NCBI GenBank assembly: GCA_029551145.1
Contig: JAKPGA010000032.1
Location: 1 to 64,000 of the forward strand
Source of the DNA: Thermotogota bacterium
GTDB taxonomy: Bacteria; Thermotogota; Thermotogae; Thermotogales; DSM-5069
Reading direction: 5' to 3'
DNA length: 64,000 bases
This document shows, piece after piece, positions 1 to 8,900 of this stretch. Within the stretch, counting starts at the first letter, position 1, and the number at the start of each line of letters is the position of its first letter. The notes under the pieces are model-generated. The model ran no database searches. It was not told the DNA's origin and saw only the letters and a list, made by a program, of their open reading frames with translations. A program made the translations under genes and the position numbers.

Positions 1-235
1 ATCTGATCTGCCTCAAAACCGGTTGATCATCGATCACTTTCTGACCCTTGAAAAAGATTGCACCGCTATCTGGTGGCACCAAATAGTTTATCGTTCTGAG
101 CAGTGTAGATTTACCGGCACCCGATGGTCCCATTATGACAACGATCTGCCCCTGCTGAACTTCAAAGGAAACACCTCTGAGAACCTGTGTTTCCCCATAC
201 CTTTTGTGAACATCAACGACCTGCAGCAAACTCAT
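1..235 (-). CDS. Amino-acid ABC transporter ATP-binding protein (partial)
   Basis: This is the N-terminal 78 residues of an ABC ATPase; the rest lies beyond the window edge. A Walker A motif GPSGAGKST is visible at about residues 37-45, after a start reading MSLLQVVDVHKRYGE, which is the usual form in the polar amino-acid (GlnQ/HisP) class. The ATG overlaps the stop of the upstream permease by four bases (ATGA), so the two are translationally coupled. It should energise uptake by the permease and binding protein encoded just upstream. The substrate cannot be told from this piece. Confidence 0.9.
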   Translation of the reverse strand, partial: MSLLQVVDVHKRYGETQVLRGVSFEVQQGQIVVIMGPSGAGKSTLLRTINYLVPPDSGAIFFKGQKVIDDQPVLRQIR

Positions 236-951
236 GGTATAGCAAGCCTCCTCTCCAACCAGTTCCCAATTGCTGAAAGAACACTGGTGATACCAACATA
301 GAAGATGGCTATAGTCAGATAACTTTCAAATGAAGCAAGCGTCTGTGTTCCGACCTGTCTCCCGGTCATGGTCAATTCCGCCAGTGCTATCACAGATGCG
401 AGAGAACTGTCCTTCACAAGGCTAATCGATTGTCCCACCAGAGCTGGTAAGGAAATTCTAATCGCTTGAGGAAAATGAATGAACAAGAACACCTCAAATC
501 TCGTCAAGCCTAAGGAAAAACCAGCTTCCAACTCCCCTTTGTCAACCGCATCAAGACCTGAACGGATTATCTCGGCAAGATAAGCACCTTCAAAGGCAGA
601 CAAGCCAAAAACCGCAGCCCAAAATCTGTCGAACGGGAGTATGCTGCCAAGACCATAGTAGGTCAAAAGTATCACAACAAGTAGTGGAGTGTTTCTGAAA
701 AAGAAAATGTAGAGTATCGCAAATTCCTTCAAAATTCCTATGGATCTTCTCATCAAGGCGAAGACAATGCCAATTGAGAGTGAAAGGAGCAAAGAAAAGC
801 CACTTAGACTCATCGTTGTGAGCAAACCTTTCAAGAAAACCGTGCGGTATCTGAGAACGACCGACCAGTTAAAAGGATAGACTTGTGCTATTGAAAAATA
901 TAGTGCAACCAAGATTATTCCGGTGAAAATCAGCGCATAGAGTTTCCTCAT
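232..951 (-). CDS. Polar amino-acid ABC transporter permease
   Basis: A 239-residue inner-membrane permease of the HisM/GlnP type. It has a hydrophobic N-terminal segment, several membrane segments and the cytoplasmic EAA-type loop (EAGFSLGLTRFEVF...) that contacts the ATPase. I chose the ATG at 951 because it follows a GGGTGTGATT ribosome site. A longer reading from 987 would start inside the end of the upstream gene and run through a hairpin. The gene sits between the binding protein and the ATPase in one operon. Substrate class is inferred from family. Confidence 0.92.
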   Translation of the reverse strand: MRKLYALIFTGIILVALYFSIAQVYPFNWSVVLRYRTVFLKGLLTTMSLSGFSLLLSLSIGIVFALMRRSIGILKEFAILYIFFFRNTPLLVVILLTYYGLGSILPFDRFWAAVFGLSAFEGAYLAEIIRSGLDAVDKGELEAGFSLGLTRFEVFLFIHFPQAIRISLPALVGQSISLVKDSSLASVIALAELTMTGRQVGTQTLASFESYLTIAIFYVGITSVLSAIGNWLERRLAIP

Positions 952-969
952 AATCACACCCCTAAGAGC

Positions 970-985
970 GAGGGCAAAAGCCCTC
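970..985 (-). other. Intercistronic hairpin after the binding-protein gene
   Basis: A perfect six-pair stem (GAGGGC/GCCCTC) with a four-base loop overlaps the stop codon of the binding-protein gene. Such hairpins after binding-protein genes often protect the upstream message from 3' decay, so more binding protein than permease is made. That role is inferred here. There is no U-run that would make it an efficient terminator. Confidence 0.5.
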
Positions 986-1742
986 ACTCACCAACAAGCC
1001 ATTTTTTGTACAGTTCATCGATGAGACCTGTGGTCTTCGCCCACTGAACGAAGGTATCAAGCCATCTGAGTGTCTCCAAATCACCCTTCCTGATTGCGAT
1101 TCCCAAATCTTCCAAGCTGAGCAACTCTTGAACCATGCCCAGCGTATCGTATTTTTGTGTGACAAATTTGACGTAGATTGAATCGTTGACCATAATGTCA
1201 GCGCGTTTTGAGGCTACCTGGAAGGCCGCCTCATCCATAGTCGAGAAAGTGAGTATTTTAGCTTTTGGGAACATCCTTCGCGCGGTGAATTCTCCAGTGG
1301 TACCAAGCTGAACGGCTATGGTTATCTGTTTATCGGCGAGTTCCTGATAGGTCGGTGCGGTCTTAAATGCGCTTTTGTTGTATAATATAGCTTGCCCAAC
1401 GGTTAAGTATGGTATCGAGAAGTTCACCTTTAGAGCGCGTTCGGGCGTTATGGTCATACCAGAAAAGATCATATCGAATTTGCCTGAAACAAGAGCTGGT
1501 ATGATACCATCCCAGTTGACAATGACAAACTCCACTTTAACACCGAGAATCTCTGCCATCTTCTTGATCAATTCGATTTCAAGCCCGACGCGTTCGCCTT
1601 TTTCATCTGTGCCATACAGAGGCATGTAGCCCTCGTCTTGGCCAATCCTCAGAACGCCTCTTTTCTGAATGTCGTCGATCAATGAACCGAAGACCGTGAA
1701 TGTTACAAGTACCACCGCTAAAACTACCACAAACCTTTTCAC
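984..1742 (-). CDS. Polar amino-acid ABC transporter substrate-binding protein
   Basis: A family 3 solute-binding protein of 252 residues. It starts with a signal peptide (KRFVVVLAVVLVTFTVFG) and continues with the typical opening of the mature domain (IQKRGVLRIGQDEGYMPL) and the conserved FDMIFSGMTITPER block. I chose the GTG at 1742 because GGAGGTGG lies at ideal distance; an ATG at 1757 would be inside that ribosome site. It delivers an amino acid to the permease encoded downstream. Family 3 proteins bind Gln, Glu, His, Arg or Cys, and the ligand here cannot be named from sequence. Expression is probably set by the upstream attenuator. Confidence 0.92.
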   Translation of the reverse strand: MKRFVVVLAVVLVTFTVFGSLIDDIQKRGVLRIGQDEGYMPLYGTDEKGERVGLEIELIKKMAEILGVKVEFVIVNWDGIIPALVSGKFDMIFSGMTITPERALKVNFSIPYLTVGQAILYNKSAFKTAPTYQELADKQITIAVQLGTTGEFTARRMFPKAKILTFSTMDEAAFQVASKRADIMVNDSIYVKFVTQKYDTLGMVQELLSLEDLGIAIRKGDLETLRWLDTFVQWAKTTGLIDELYKKWLVGE

Positions 1743-1760
1743 CTTAACCACCTCCATATA

Positions 1761-1797
1761 ATAAAAAAACCGGGCTGTTTTTTCACAGCCCGGTTTT
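1761..1797 (-). terminator. Rho-independent terminator inside the transporter leader
   Basis: On the minus strand a ten-pair perfect stem (ACCGGGCTGT at 1794-1785 with ACAGCCCGGT at 1778-1769) is followed at once by a run of seven T. It lies only about 20 bases ahead of the GTG start at 1742, so it must be bypassed for the transporter to be made. A second exact copy of its 3' arm lies upstream at 1860-1851. Confidence 0.9.
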
Positions 1798-1810
1798 GTC
1801 TTACTTTACC

Positions 1811-1921
1811 CTATCGGATGGTGTAACGCGAAGCACCACCCGGGGGATCAACCGGGCTGTACTTCGCATGATGCTTTATTTCAACTACTGAAGGTTGGAG
1901 CCTTAGATACAGATCAATCAC
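1811..1921 (-). CDS. Possible 36-residue leader peptide
   Basis: A GTG-started frame of 36 codons follows an AAAGGTGGT ribosome site at good spacing, just after the promoter, and ends in TAG before the terminator. It covers segment 1 of the attenuator. The product has a hydrophobic start (IDLYLRLQP), two adjacent His, then KYSPVDPPGG and a basic end. There is no run of one amino acid as in classical trp or his leaders. An open frame this long could arise by chance in about one case in five, so the ribosome site and position are the main support. No family was recognised. Confidence 0.4.
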   Translation of the reverse strand: MIDLYLRLQPSVVEIKHHAKYSPVDPPGGASRYTIR

Positions 1922-1950
1922 ACCTGACCACCTTTCAATTTGTTTTTACA

Positions 1951-1979
1951 ATGATACTATGACAAGAAAGGTCTGTCAA
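1951..1979 (-). promoter_or_regulatory. Sigma-A promoter of the amino-acid transporter operon
   Basis: TTGACA (1979-1974) and TATCAT (1956-1951) are separated by exactly 17 bases on the minus strand. Transcription should start near 1944. The promoter begins eight bases after the tldE stop, and no terminator is visible between tldE and it. Confidence 0.85.
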
Positions 1980-1986
1980 GGGTCAA

Positions 1987-3318
1987 TCAACTTCCACTGC
2001 CTGCGATATCTATGTTTTCGACTAAGACAGACGGAAAATAAGCAGATCCAGAAACCAGATCAGAGTCAGCTCCCACTTCTTCGATATTCTTGAGCACCTC
2101 AAGGATATTCCCAGAAACGGTTATCTGTTCGACTGGTTTGAGAACAACGCCATTTTCAACGTAGTATCCCAGTGCGCTCAGAGAGAATTCTCCAGATACA
2201 GTTCTAACCCCTGAATGTAAGCCGTCAAGCGCTGTTATTATCACACCTCTATCGAGTTGCCTTATGAGATCTTCGTAGCTCTTCTGACCTGGTTGAACAA
2301 CCACATTCAATGGAACACATTTGTAGGTGAAAACATTGCCCGTAGGCTTGACTCCATCTTTCTTTGCAGATTTCAGAGAGTGGAAATACGTTGTCAAAAC
2401 GCCTTGATCTATGAAGGATTTTCTCTTGGTCGGGACTCCTTCGTTGTCAAAAGATCTTTTTATCGGTGTCTTTTCGAAAAATGGATCATCCACAACAGTC
2501 AGTTTCTCACTGGCGATCCTGGAATTGAGTTTGCCTTTCAGTGGTGACAAACCCTTCTGTACTGATTCAGCTGAAAAGATTGGCATGAAAGCTGAAAAGA
2601 GTTCAGAGAAAACATCACGTCTGAGGATGGCCCTGTATTTACCTGAAGGAATGCTCTCCGCACCAAGTTGTGAAAGCGCTTCCTGTACGGCTTCAGCTGC
2701 TATTTTCTCTTGATCAATGTCGTCTGGTCTTGATCCAAATCTCACCTTGAAGCCTCTTTTTGGTTTTTTGCCATCAGATGCCACAAGATACAAAAAGGCT
2801 GCACCGAGACCTGCGCTTTCTGAAAGTGAAACTCCTTTTGTGTTGAATATCGAAACCTCGTATCTCTCATGAGAATAAGAGCTCATCATCACCATGACTA
2901 TGCGTTTATCAAGTGCCATTGCCTTCTGCTCCATGGCCTTTGCAAAGTTTATTTTGTCTTTAACAGGTAACTTTTCAAACTCATCTTGAAAGTGAAGCGA
3001 TCTGAGATATTCACCAGAGCCATCGTAGATTGAGTCTTCTTCGAGTGTATCGGTAACCAAGAAATTCTCATATGCGCTATCCACCAGAAACTTAACTGAT
3101 TCTTCATCAACGATTTCACACGAAGAAAAAGCCGCCTTCGAGTCCTTCAAGCCTTTGAACACGACTTTTAAAGAGTCTGCGTCGTTGTAGTTATCGATAT
3201 TCTGTTTGCTGACAACCACACCAAACTCTCTTTCTCTGCTGAAACGTAGTTCACATTCATCGAACCCTTTCTTTTTCGCATAGGAAAAGACCTTCTCTTT
3301 GAAATCCTCTAATCTCAT
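1987..3318 (-). CDS. tldE: TldE/PmbA metalloprotease partner subunit
   Basis: A 443-residue protein of the TldE (PmbA) family. TldE pairs with TldD to form a barrel that encloses a zinc protease site and degrades unfolded or natural-product peptides. It has the family pattern (a long variable N-half, FDNEGVPTKRKSFIDQGVLT in the middle, GVRTVSGEFSLSALGYYVENG near the end) and lacks the HExxxH motif that TldD has. Its ATG overlaps the tldD stop by four bases, as expected for subunits made in equal amounts. Cytoplasmic location is inferred. Confidence 0.93.
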   Translation of the reverse strand: MRLEDFKEKVFSYAKKKGFDECELRFSREREFGVVVSKQNIDNYNDADSLKVVFKGLKDSKAAFSSCEIVDEESVKFLVDSAYENFLVTDTLEEDSIYDGSGEYLRSLHFQDEFEKLPVKDKINFAKAMEQKAMALDKRIVMVMMSSYSHERYEVSIFNTKGVSLSESAGLGAAFLYLVASDGKKPKRGFKVRFGSRPDDIDQEKIAAEAVQEALSQLGAESIPSGKYRAILRRDVFSELFSAFMPIFSAESVQKGLSPLKGKLNSRIASEKLTVVDDPFFEKTPIKRSFDNEGVPTKRKSFIDQGVLTTYFHSLKSAKKDGVKPTGNVFTYKCVPLNVVVQPGQKSYEDLIRQLDRGVIITALDGLHSGVRTVSGEFSLSALGYYVENGVVLKPVEQITVSGNILEVLKNIEEVGADSDLVSGSAYFPSVLVENIDIAGSGS

Positions 3319-4703
3319 TTGCTTCGCCCCCCAACTATGAGTTCGGTCACCCTGATCGTGGGCTGTCCAACATCTGCTGGCACACTACCAGACATAGAAC
3401 CACACATACCCTGGCCACGCGATAAGTCATTTCCAACCATATCGATCTTTTGAATCACGTCTGACCCTTTGCCTATGAGCGTGGCACCACGAACTGGTTT
3501 TGCTATCCTACCCTTTTCTATGAGATAGCCTTCTGCAACGGCGAAATTGAATTCACCTGTGGCAGGATGGACCGAGCCTCCACCCATCGTTCTCGCGTAT
3601 AGTCCATATTCCGTCGCGGCGATTATTTCTTCTGGTAGATACTTTCCTGGAAGTATGAACGTATTACTCATTCTTGAAGTAGGTGCGAACTTGTAATTCT
3701 GTCTTCGTCCACATCCATTTGGTTGTATTCCCATCTTCTTGGAATGGAAGCGATCTACAAGGTATGTCTTGAGTATGCCGTTTTCTATGAGCAGATTTCT
3801 CTGCGTTGGAGTGCCCTCGTCATCGATGTTATTTGATCCCCAGGCGTTTGGTATCGTGCCATCATCAACAGCAGAGACACACTCTGAAGCTATCTTCTCT
3901 CCGATCTTGCCCGCAAAAACAGATGCACCTTTTGCCACCGAAGTTGCTTCGAGTGCGTGTCCACAAGCTTCATGGAAAATAACACCACCAAAGGCGTTAG
4001 AGATAACAACCGGCATCTTCCCTGCGGGAGCGTAGTCGGCTCTCACCATTCTGTCTGCAATTCTTGCCGCTTCAACACCTGCATCGTATGGATCAACCTG
4101 ATTGAAGAACTCTATTCCCATAGCTGCACCTGGGCCAAAAAACCCTGACTCTTGTTCTGAATCCTTAGATGCGACAGCGTTAACCATCAATCTTGTTCTG
4201 ACACGACGATCTTGTGTGATCAGACCGTCTGAGTTAGCGATGAAAATCTTCTGATCATAATCCCAGTATCTTATGACAACCTGGCTTATGAGATTTGAAT
4301 AATTCTTTGCCCCTTCATGTGCACTTCTCATTATCTTTACCTTCTCAGATTTTGAAACCTCTTGGGGGTAGAAGAAAATCAAATGTGAGTTTTTCACATC
4401 CTTGTTGACCATGTTGATCGATCTTTCCAGTCTGTCTCTGATCTCGAGTGCGTCTATCAATCTGTCAAGCATCAAAGACAATTGTTTTTCAGAAAAATCA
4501 TTTGTGTATGCGTAGACCTGTTGCTCACCTTTGAAGATCCTTAGACCTATCCCAAACTCACGACCACTGCTGGCAACTTCTACCCTACCATCGATCATCG
4601 TCATCTCTGTGCTCGCTCTGTCCTCAGCGAAAATTTCAACAAAGTCTGCTCCCCTGCTTATCCCATAACCTATTAGATTTTCAACAATCTTGCTTTCGAG
4701 CAA
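3315..4703 (-). CDS. tldD: TldD zinc metalloprotease subunit
   Basis: A 462-residue TldD-family protease. The catalytic HEACGH motif (HExxxH) is visible within VIFHEACGHALEA. The C-terminal half carries the usual ARTMGGGSVHPATGEFNFAV block. I chose a TTG start at 4703, placed six bases after GGGAGGTG; upstream codons in frame have no ribosome site and would extend beyond the family length. It is the first gene of tldD-tldE. The substrate is unknown; family members degrade peptides or mature small modified peptides. Confidence 0.93.
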   Translation of the reverse strand: MLESKIVENLIGYGISRGADFVEIFAEDRASTEMTMIDGRVEVASSGREFGIGLRIFKGEQQVYAYTNDFSEKQLSLMLDRLIDALEIRDRLERSINMVNKDVKNSHLIFFYPQEVSKSEKVKIMRSAHEGAKNYSNLISQVVIRYWDYDQKIFIANSDGLITQDRRVRTRLMVNAVASKDSEQESGFFGPGAAMGIEFFNQVDPYDAGVEAARIADRMVRADYAPAGKMPVVISNAFGGVIFHEACGHALEATSVAKGASVFAGKIGEKIASECVSAVDDGTIPNAWGSNNIDDEGTPTQRNLLIENGILKTYLVDRFHSKKMGIQPNGCGRRQNYKFAPTSRMSNTFILPGKYLPEEIIAATEYGLYARTMGGGSVHPATGEFNFAVAEGYLIEKGRIAKPVRGATLIGKGSDVIQKIDMVGNDLSRGQGMCGSMSGSVPADVGQPTIRVTELIVGGRSK

Positions 4704-4830
4704 CTTGTTCACCTCCCAGAGCAATTGTACCACACGCAATGTTAGGAAAGCTAATAAATTATCAAAGTGACATACTGTATAAAAACGAAGTTTCAACGCT
4801 GTCTGCTACAATCAATCAAGAGGTGAATTG

Positions 4831-5907
4831 ATGGAGTTAGTTGCCCTTTGCAGTTCAGGACTTGAAGGTGCTGTGTGTATCGAGCTTAGAAGACTTGGAC
4901 TGAAGATAACCAAGGTAACAGCGGGTCATGTTCATTTTGAGGCCCAGTTACAAGATGTTCCTACTTTGAATCTTACTTTCAATAGTGCCGACAGAGTTCT
5001 GATGCATATGAGCACCTTTGAGGCACTAAACTTTGACGATCTGTATGAAGGTACCCACGCAGTAGATTGGCAACAGGTAATTCATCCTAAGGGTACTGTG
5101 GTCGTTGAAAAGATAAAGGTGAGAAATTCAAAACTCTCTGCGACAGGGGCAATCGCTTCTGTGGTGAAAAAGGCGATCTATAACAAAATAAGATCCAGCG
5201 GTGAGAGTGATGGGACAGAATACCCAATGTATGTCTATCTGAAAAATAATACAGTGTCACTCATGATCGACACAACCGGAAAAGATGGATTGAACAAAAG
5301 AGGATACAGAATAAAAACCTCCAGGGCTCCCCTACGCGAGACCATCGCTGCAGCTTTGATTCTGCTGAGTGGATGGGACGAAAACATCACTCTGGTTGAC
5401 CCGTTCTGCGGTAGCGGGACGATACCAATTGAAGCAGCCCGAATAGCTTTGAGAATGCCGAACAACAGAAGGCGTTTTTCTTTCGAAAAATGGCCAATAT
5501 TTCGAAATGAGATATCAAAAGCGGTTCATATTGACGTTCAGAAGAAAGGTATAGTATCGATCGGATTTGACAAGGACTGTCAAGTGTTGAGAATAGCAGC
5601 GGAGAACGCAGAAAACGCGGCTGTTAAGGAAAATGTAGTCTTTGAATGCAGGTCATTTGAGAGCCTTGAACCGTTCAGAAATCGTAAGCTCCACGTGGTG
5701 ACCAACCCACCCTTTGGCTTCAGAATGAAAGAAGCGAACTCGGAGTTCTACAGAAAACTTGCCAGATTAACGCACACCTTCTTAGATTCAACTGTTTGTC
5801 TAATTACACCTCGAGAAGATTTGGAAAAGTTCTTCAACAAGAAGGCTAAAAAGAAATTCAGGTTTCAAAACAGTGGCATCTGGACCTGGTGCTATATCTT
5901 TGAATAA
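4831..5907 (+). CDS. THUMP-domain class I RNA methyltransferase
   Basis: A 358-residue protein with an N-terminal THUMP-like RNA-binding region (to about residue 165) and a C-terminal Rossmann methyltransferase. DPFCGSGTIPIEAA is the SAM-binding motif I, and TNPPFG is the catalytic NPPY-type motif of N-methylating enzymes. It resembles the RlmL N-half/Trm14/YpsC group, which makes N2-methylguanosine in 23S rRNA or tRNA; which RNA is modified is not decidable here. The ATG at 4831 is five bases after AGAGGTG; the TTG just before it is less likely. It is transcribed alone, divergent from tldD. Confidence 0.85.
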   Translation: MELVALCSSGLEGAVCIELRRLGLKITKVTAGHVHFEAQLQDVPTLNLTFNSADRVLMHMSTFEALNFDDLYEGTHAVDWQQVIHPKGTVVVEKIKVRNSKLSATGAIASVVKKAIYNKIRSSGESDGTEYPMYVYLKNNTVSLMIDTTGKDGLNKRGYRIKTSRAPLRETIAAALILLSGWDENITLVDPFCGSGTIPIEAARIALRMPNNRRRFSFEKWPIFRNEISKAVHIDVQKKGIVSIGFDKDCQVLRIAAENAENAAVKENVVFECRSFESLEPFRNRKLHVVTNPPFGFRMKEANSEFYRKLARLTHTFLDSTVCLITPREDLEKFFNKKAKKKFRFQNSGIWTWCYIFE

Positions 5908-5910
5908 GAA

Positions 5911-5938
5911 AAGAAGGGGCTTTTCGCCCCTTCTTTTA
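5911..5938. terminator. Bidirectional terminator between methyltransferase gene and rpoC
   Basis: An inverted repeat (AAGAAGGGGC, five-base loop, GCCCCTTCTT) has A-rich and T-rich flanks, so it can end transcription from both sides. It sits between two convergent genes and overlaps the rpoC stop codon. Confidence 0.85.
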
Positions 5939-8900
5939 TGCCATTTTCTCAGCTTCTGCCGCTCTTGGAGTTTCTTCTATCTGGATATTTGCAAAGGTTT
6001 CTAAGCCAGTGCCTGCCGGGATAAGCTGACCAACTATGACGTTTTCCTTGAGTCCATCGAGAAAATCAATGCTACCTTCAACGGCTGCCTCTGTTAACAC
6101 CTGCGGTGTCTGCTGGAAGGACGCGGCACTCAACCATCCTTTTTGTTCCAGAGAAGCCTTTGTTATCCTCAGAAGTCTTCTTCTATATCTCATGGGCTCC
6201 TTCGGAGCTATCTGATAGAAGGTCGGCTTACCTTCCTCATAGATGCAAACCTCTTTGACTCCAGATTGAACAGCCTTTTCAACGGCTTCTTCGGTCAGTT
6301 CTGTTCCTTCTGCTGCTATCTCTTCAATCTGATCACCGATCTTTGCGACTATCTTTCTTGCGAGAATCTTACCCAGGACAGAGTTCTTGTTGCTCTGAAC
6401 GTTTGCATTTGCTTTCAATATCTCTTCATTCAATTTCTCAGCCTCGGCGATAGTCAGAAGTTGACCAGGTAAGTAATCTGTGTCACCCGGGTCGATGACT
6501 TCAACTCTTCCCAGCATTTGTTTTATGATGATTTCAAAGTGTTTGTTGTGTATCTCAACACCTTGTTCTACATAGACCTTCTGCGTCTCTTTCAACAAAT
6601 ACATCGCCGTTGATTCGACCCCAAGGGTGTCCATCAGTTTTCTCAGTCTCACAGCTCCAGTTGTCAACATTGTGCCAGGTAATACCTTCTGCCCAACTCG
6701 AACCTTGACCTTTGTTTTCTCGTGTACGTCGTACTCATGTATACCACCAAGGTAGTCTTCGATGTAGATTTTCTGCTTACCTTCGACTTCCTTTATATCT
6801 TTCACGAAACCTACTACCAAACTGAATACTCCTTCTGGTTCTTTGAGTTTCTTTCTGGCTTCGAAGAGTTCTTCAGCCCTTGGCAATCCCTGGGTAATAT
6901 CTGCGGTTGTCGCTATGCCACCTGTGTGGAAGGTTCTCATTGTAAGCTGTGTACCGGGTTCTCCTATGGATTGTGCAGCGATTATACCTACAGATTCTCC
7001 TACCTGCACGACTCTGTGGTTCGACAGATCCATGCCATAACACATCGCACAGACGCCTTTTTCTGCTTCACATGTTAGAACAGAGCGAACATAGATATTT
7101 GGTCTCACTTTGATCTGTCTCACACCATTTTCTTCAAGCAGTTTCGCCGTTGTCTCGTCTATCTCTTCCTGATACACAACCAACTGTCTCTCTCCTTTGT
7201 TATCTTCAACAATTTGCTGAGAAACAGTTCCCACTACTGGGTACACCTTGATCTTCAAAAACTTCTTGCCGGCATTTCTCGCAGACCTCACAACATCCCA
7301 TGTGAGTTCTGTGCCAATTTCCAGATAAGCGCTGTCTGTTCTCACTTCCTCAGCCAATTCAGCATAGCAGTGAGGTATATGCAAGCTCTGCAGATCTAAG
7401 GTTTGCTCGATGGAAACTGGCGCCGACACGGAGTAACTCGACAGAAATTCAGCGTCGTCATCCGAAAGCATCGTGTTTCTAACGTACTCTTTCATGGTTC
7501 TTGAGTTCTTGACTACCTCTCCTGTGACTGGATCTATGACATCCTTTGCCAGAATTCTACCGAACAGGAAATCCTTCAGTTTCTGCACGGTCAGATCATC
7601 GCTCACAAGTTCCAGGGCCTTTATTCCTTTTTCTGTGCCACAATCGGTAGTTGTTATGACAACGCTTTGAGAAACATCTACCAATCTGCGTGTCAGATAG
7701 CCAGCCGAAGACGTCCTTAGGGCTGTATCTGCCGCACCTTTTCTTGCACCGTGAGTGGAAATGAAGAACTCCATACTCGTCAGACCTTCACGGAAGTTAG
7801 AAATAATGGGTATTTCAATCGTTTTACCAGATGGATCTGCCATCAAACCACGCATTCCGGCAAGTTGCTTAACTTGGTCTATATTACCTCTTGCACCAGA
7901 ATTGACCATCATGTAGACTGGGTTGAATGGATTCTCACCGAGAGCATCGTACGTAGCTTTCTGAACGTCTTCTGTGGCTTTGTTCCAGACCTTTATGATT
8001 TCTCTGTACCTTTCCTCGAAATTGAGAAATCCCTCGTTGTACTGATTCTCTACATATGTCACTCTTTCTCTGGCTTCTTCGATTATTTGATTTTTCTTTG
8101 GCGACACTATCAAATCTTTCAAACCAATAGTCAGTCCAGATACAGTTGAATAGTGGAAACCAAGATCTTTCATGTTGTCGAGTAGATCGGCTGTTGCATC
8201 GATGCCATGACGTTTGAAGGTATCATATATGATGTTTTTGATCTCCTTCTTACCAAAGGTGTGCTCATAGTCTCTCATATCTGGTGAGATTATTTCATTG
8301 AGAATGATCCTTCCAACGGTTGTTTTGATTATTTTCTCTCGATCTGCGATTCTCACCTTTGCAAGTATGGGTGTATGGAGTTTGATGTAACCAAGACTAT
8401 AGGCAAGCACAGCTTCATCTGTGGATCCAAAACGATATTTTATTTCTTCTGGCTTTACCTGATCAAAATCTTTACCAACGGCTGTAAGGTAGTATACCCC
8501 GACGATTATATCCTTACCAGGCATCGATATTGGTTTTCCATGCGCTGGGGATATTATGTTGTACCTTGAGAGCATCAGATACTTTGCTTCAGCCTGTGCC
8601 GCAGCCGAGAGTGGCACATGCACCGCCATCTGGTCACCATCGAAATCAGCGTTGAATGGTGGACAGACAAGGGGATGTAACTGTATGGCATTGCCTTCTA
8701 TCAACTTTGGCTCGAAAGCTTGTATGGACATTCTGTGAAGTGTAGGTGCCCTGTTGAGTAGGACCGGATGACCTTTTATGACTTCTTCGAGTATATCCCA
8801 CGCTTCTGGCATCTCTTTTTCTATGATTGCTTTTTTCATCTTTCGGGCGGCCTTACTCGATTCTCCACCCTCTTCAAGGAGTTTTGACAGAACAAATGGT

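Larger units (their letters stand above)
1761..1944 (-). promoter_or_regulatory. Transcription-attenuation leader of the amino-acid transporter
   Basis: About 180 bases lie between the promoter and the terminator. Segment 1 (1860-1851, ACAGCCCGGT) equals the 3' arm of the terminator and can pair with the terminator 5' arm, giving an antiterminator. Segment 1 can instead pair locally in a hairpin closed by GCGAAG (1867-1862) and CTTCGC (1831-1826). This is the layout of a conditional terminator. It could be ribosome-driven, with the leader reading frame at 1921-1811, or ligand-driven as a riboswitch. I do not recognise it as a known riboswitch class. What is seen is the mutually exclusive pairing; the signal sensed is unknown. 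Confidence 0.7.

Noticed and set aside
962-1165. Short frame across the end of the binding-protein gene
   Set aside because: It overlaps a signature-bearing gene on the same strand and has no support.
1820-1845. T-box-like sequence GGGTGGTGCTTCGCG in the transporter leader
   Set aside because: It recalls the T-box core AGGGTGGNACCGCG, but the ACCGCG part does not match, and I find no specifier stem-loop; the segment also fits inside the reading frame and the local hairpin.
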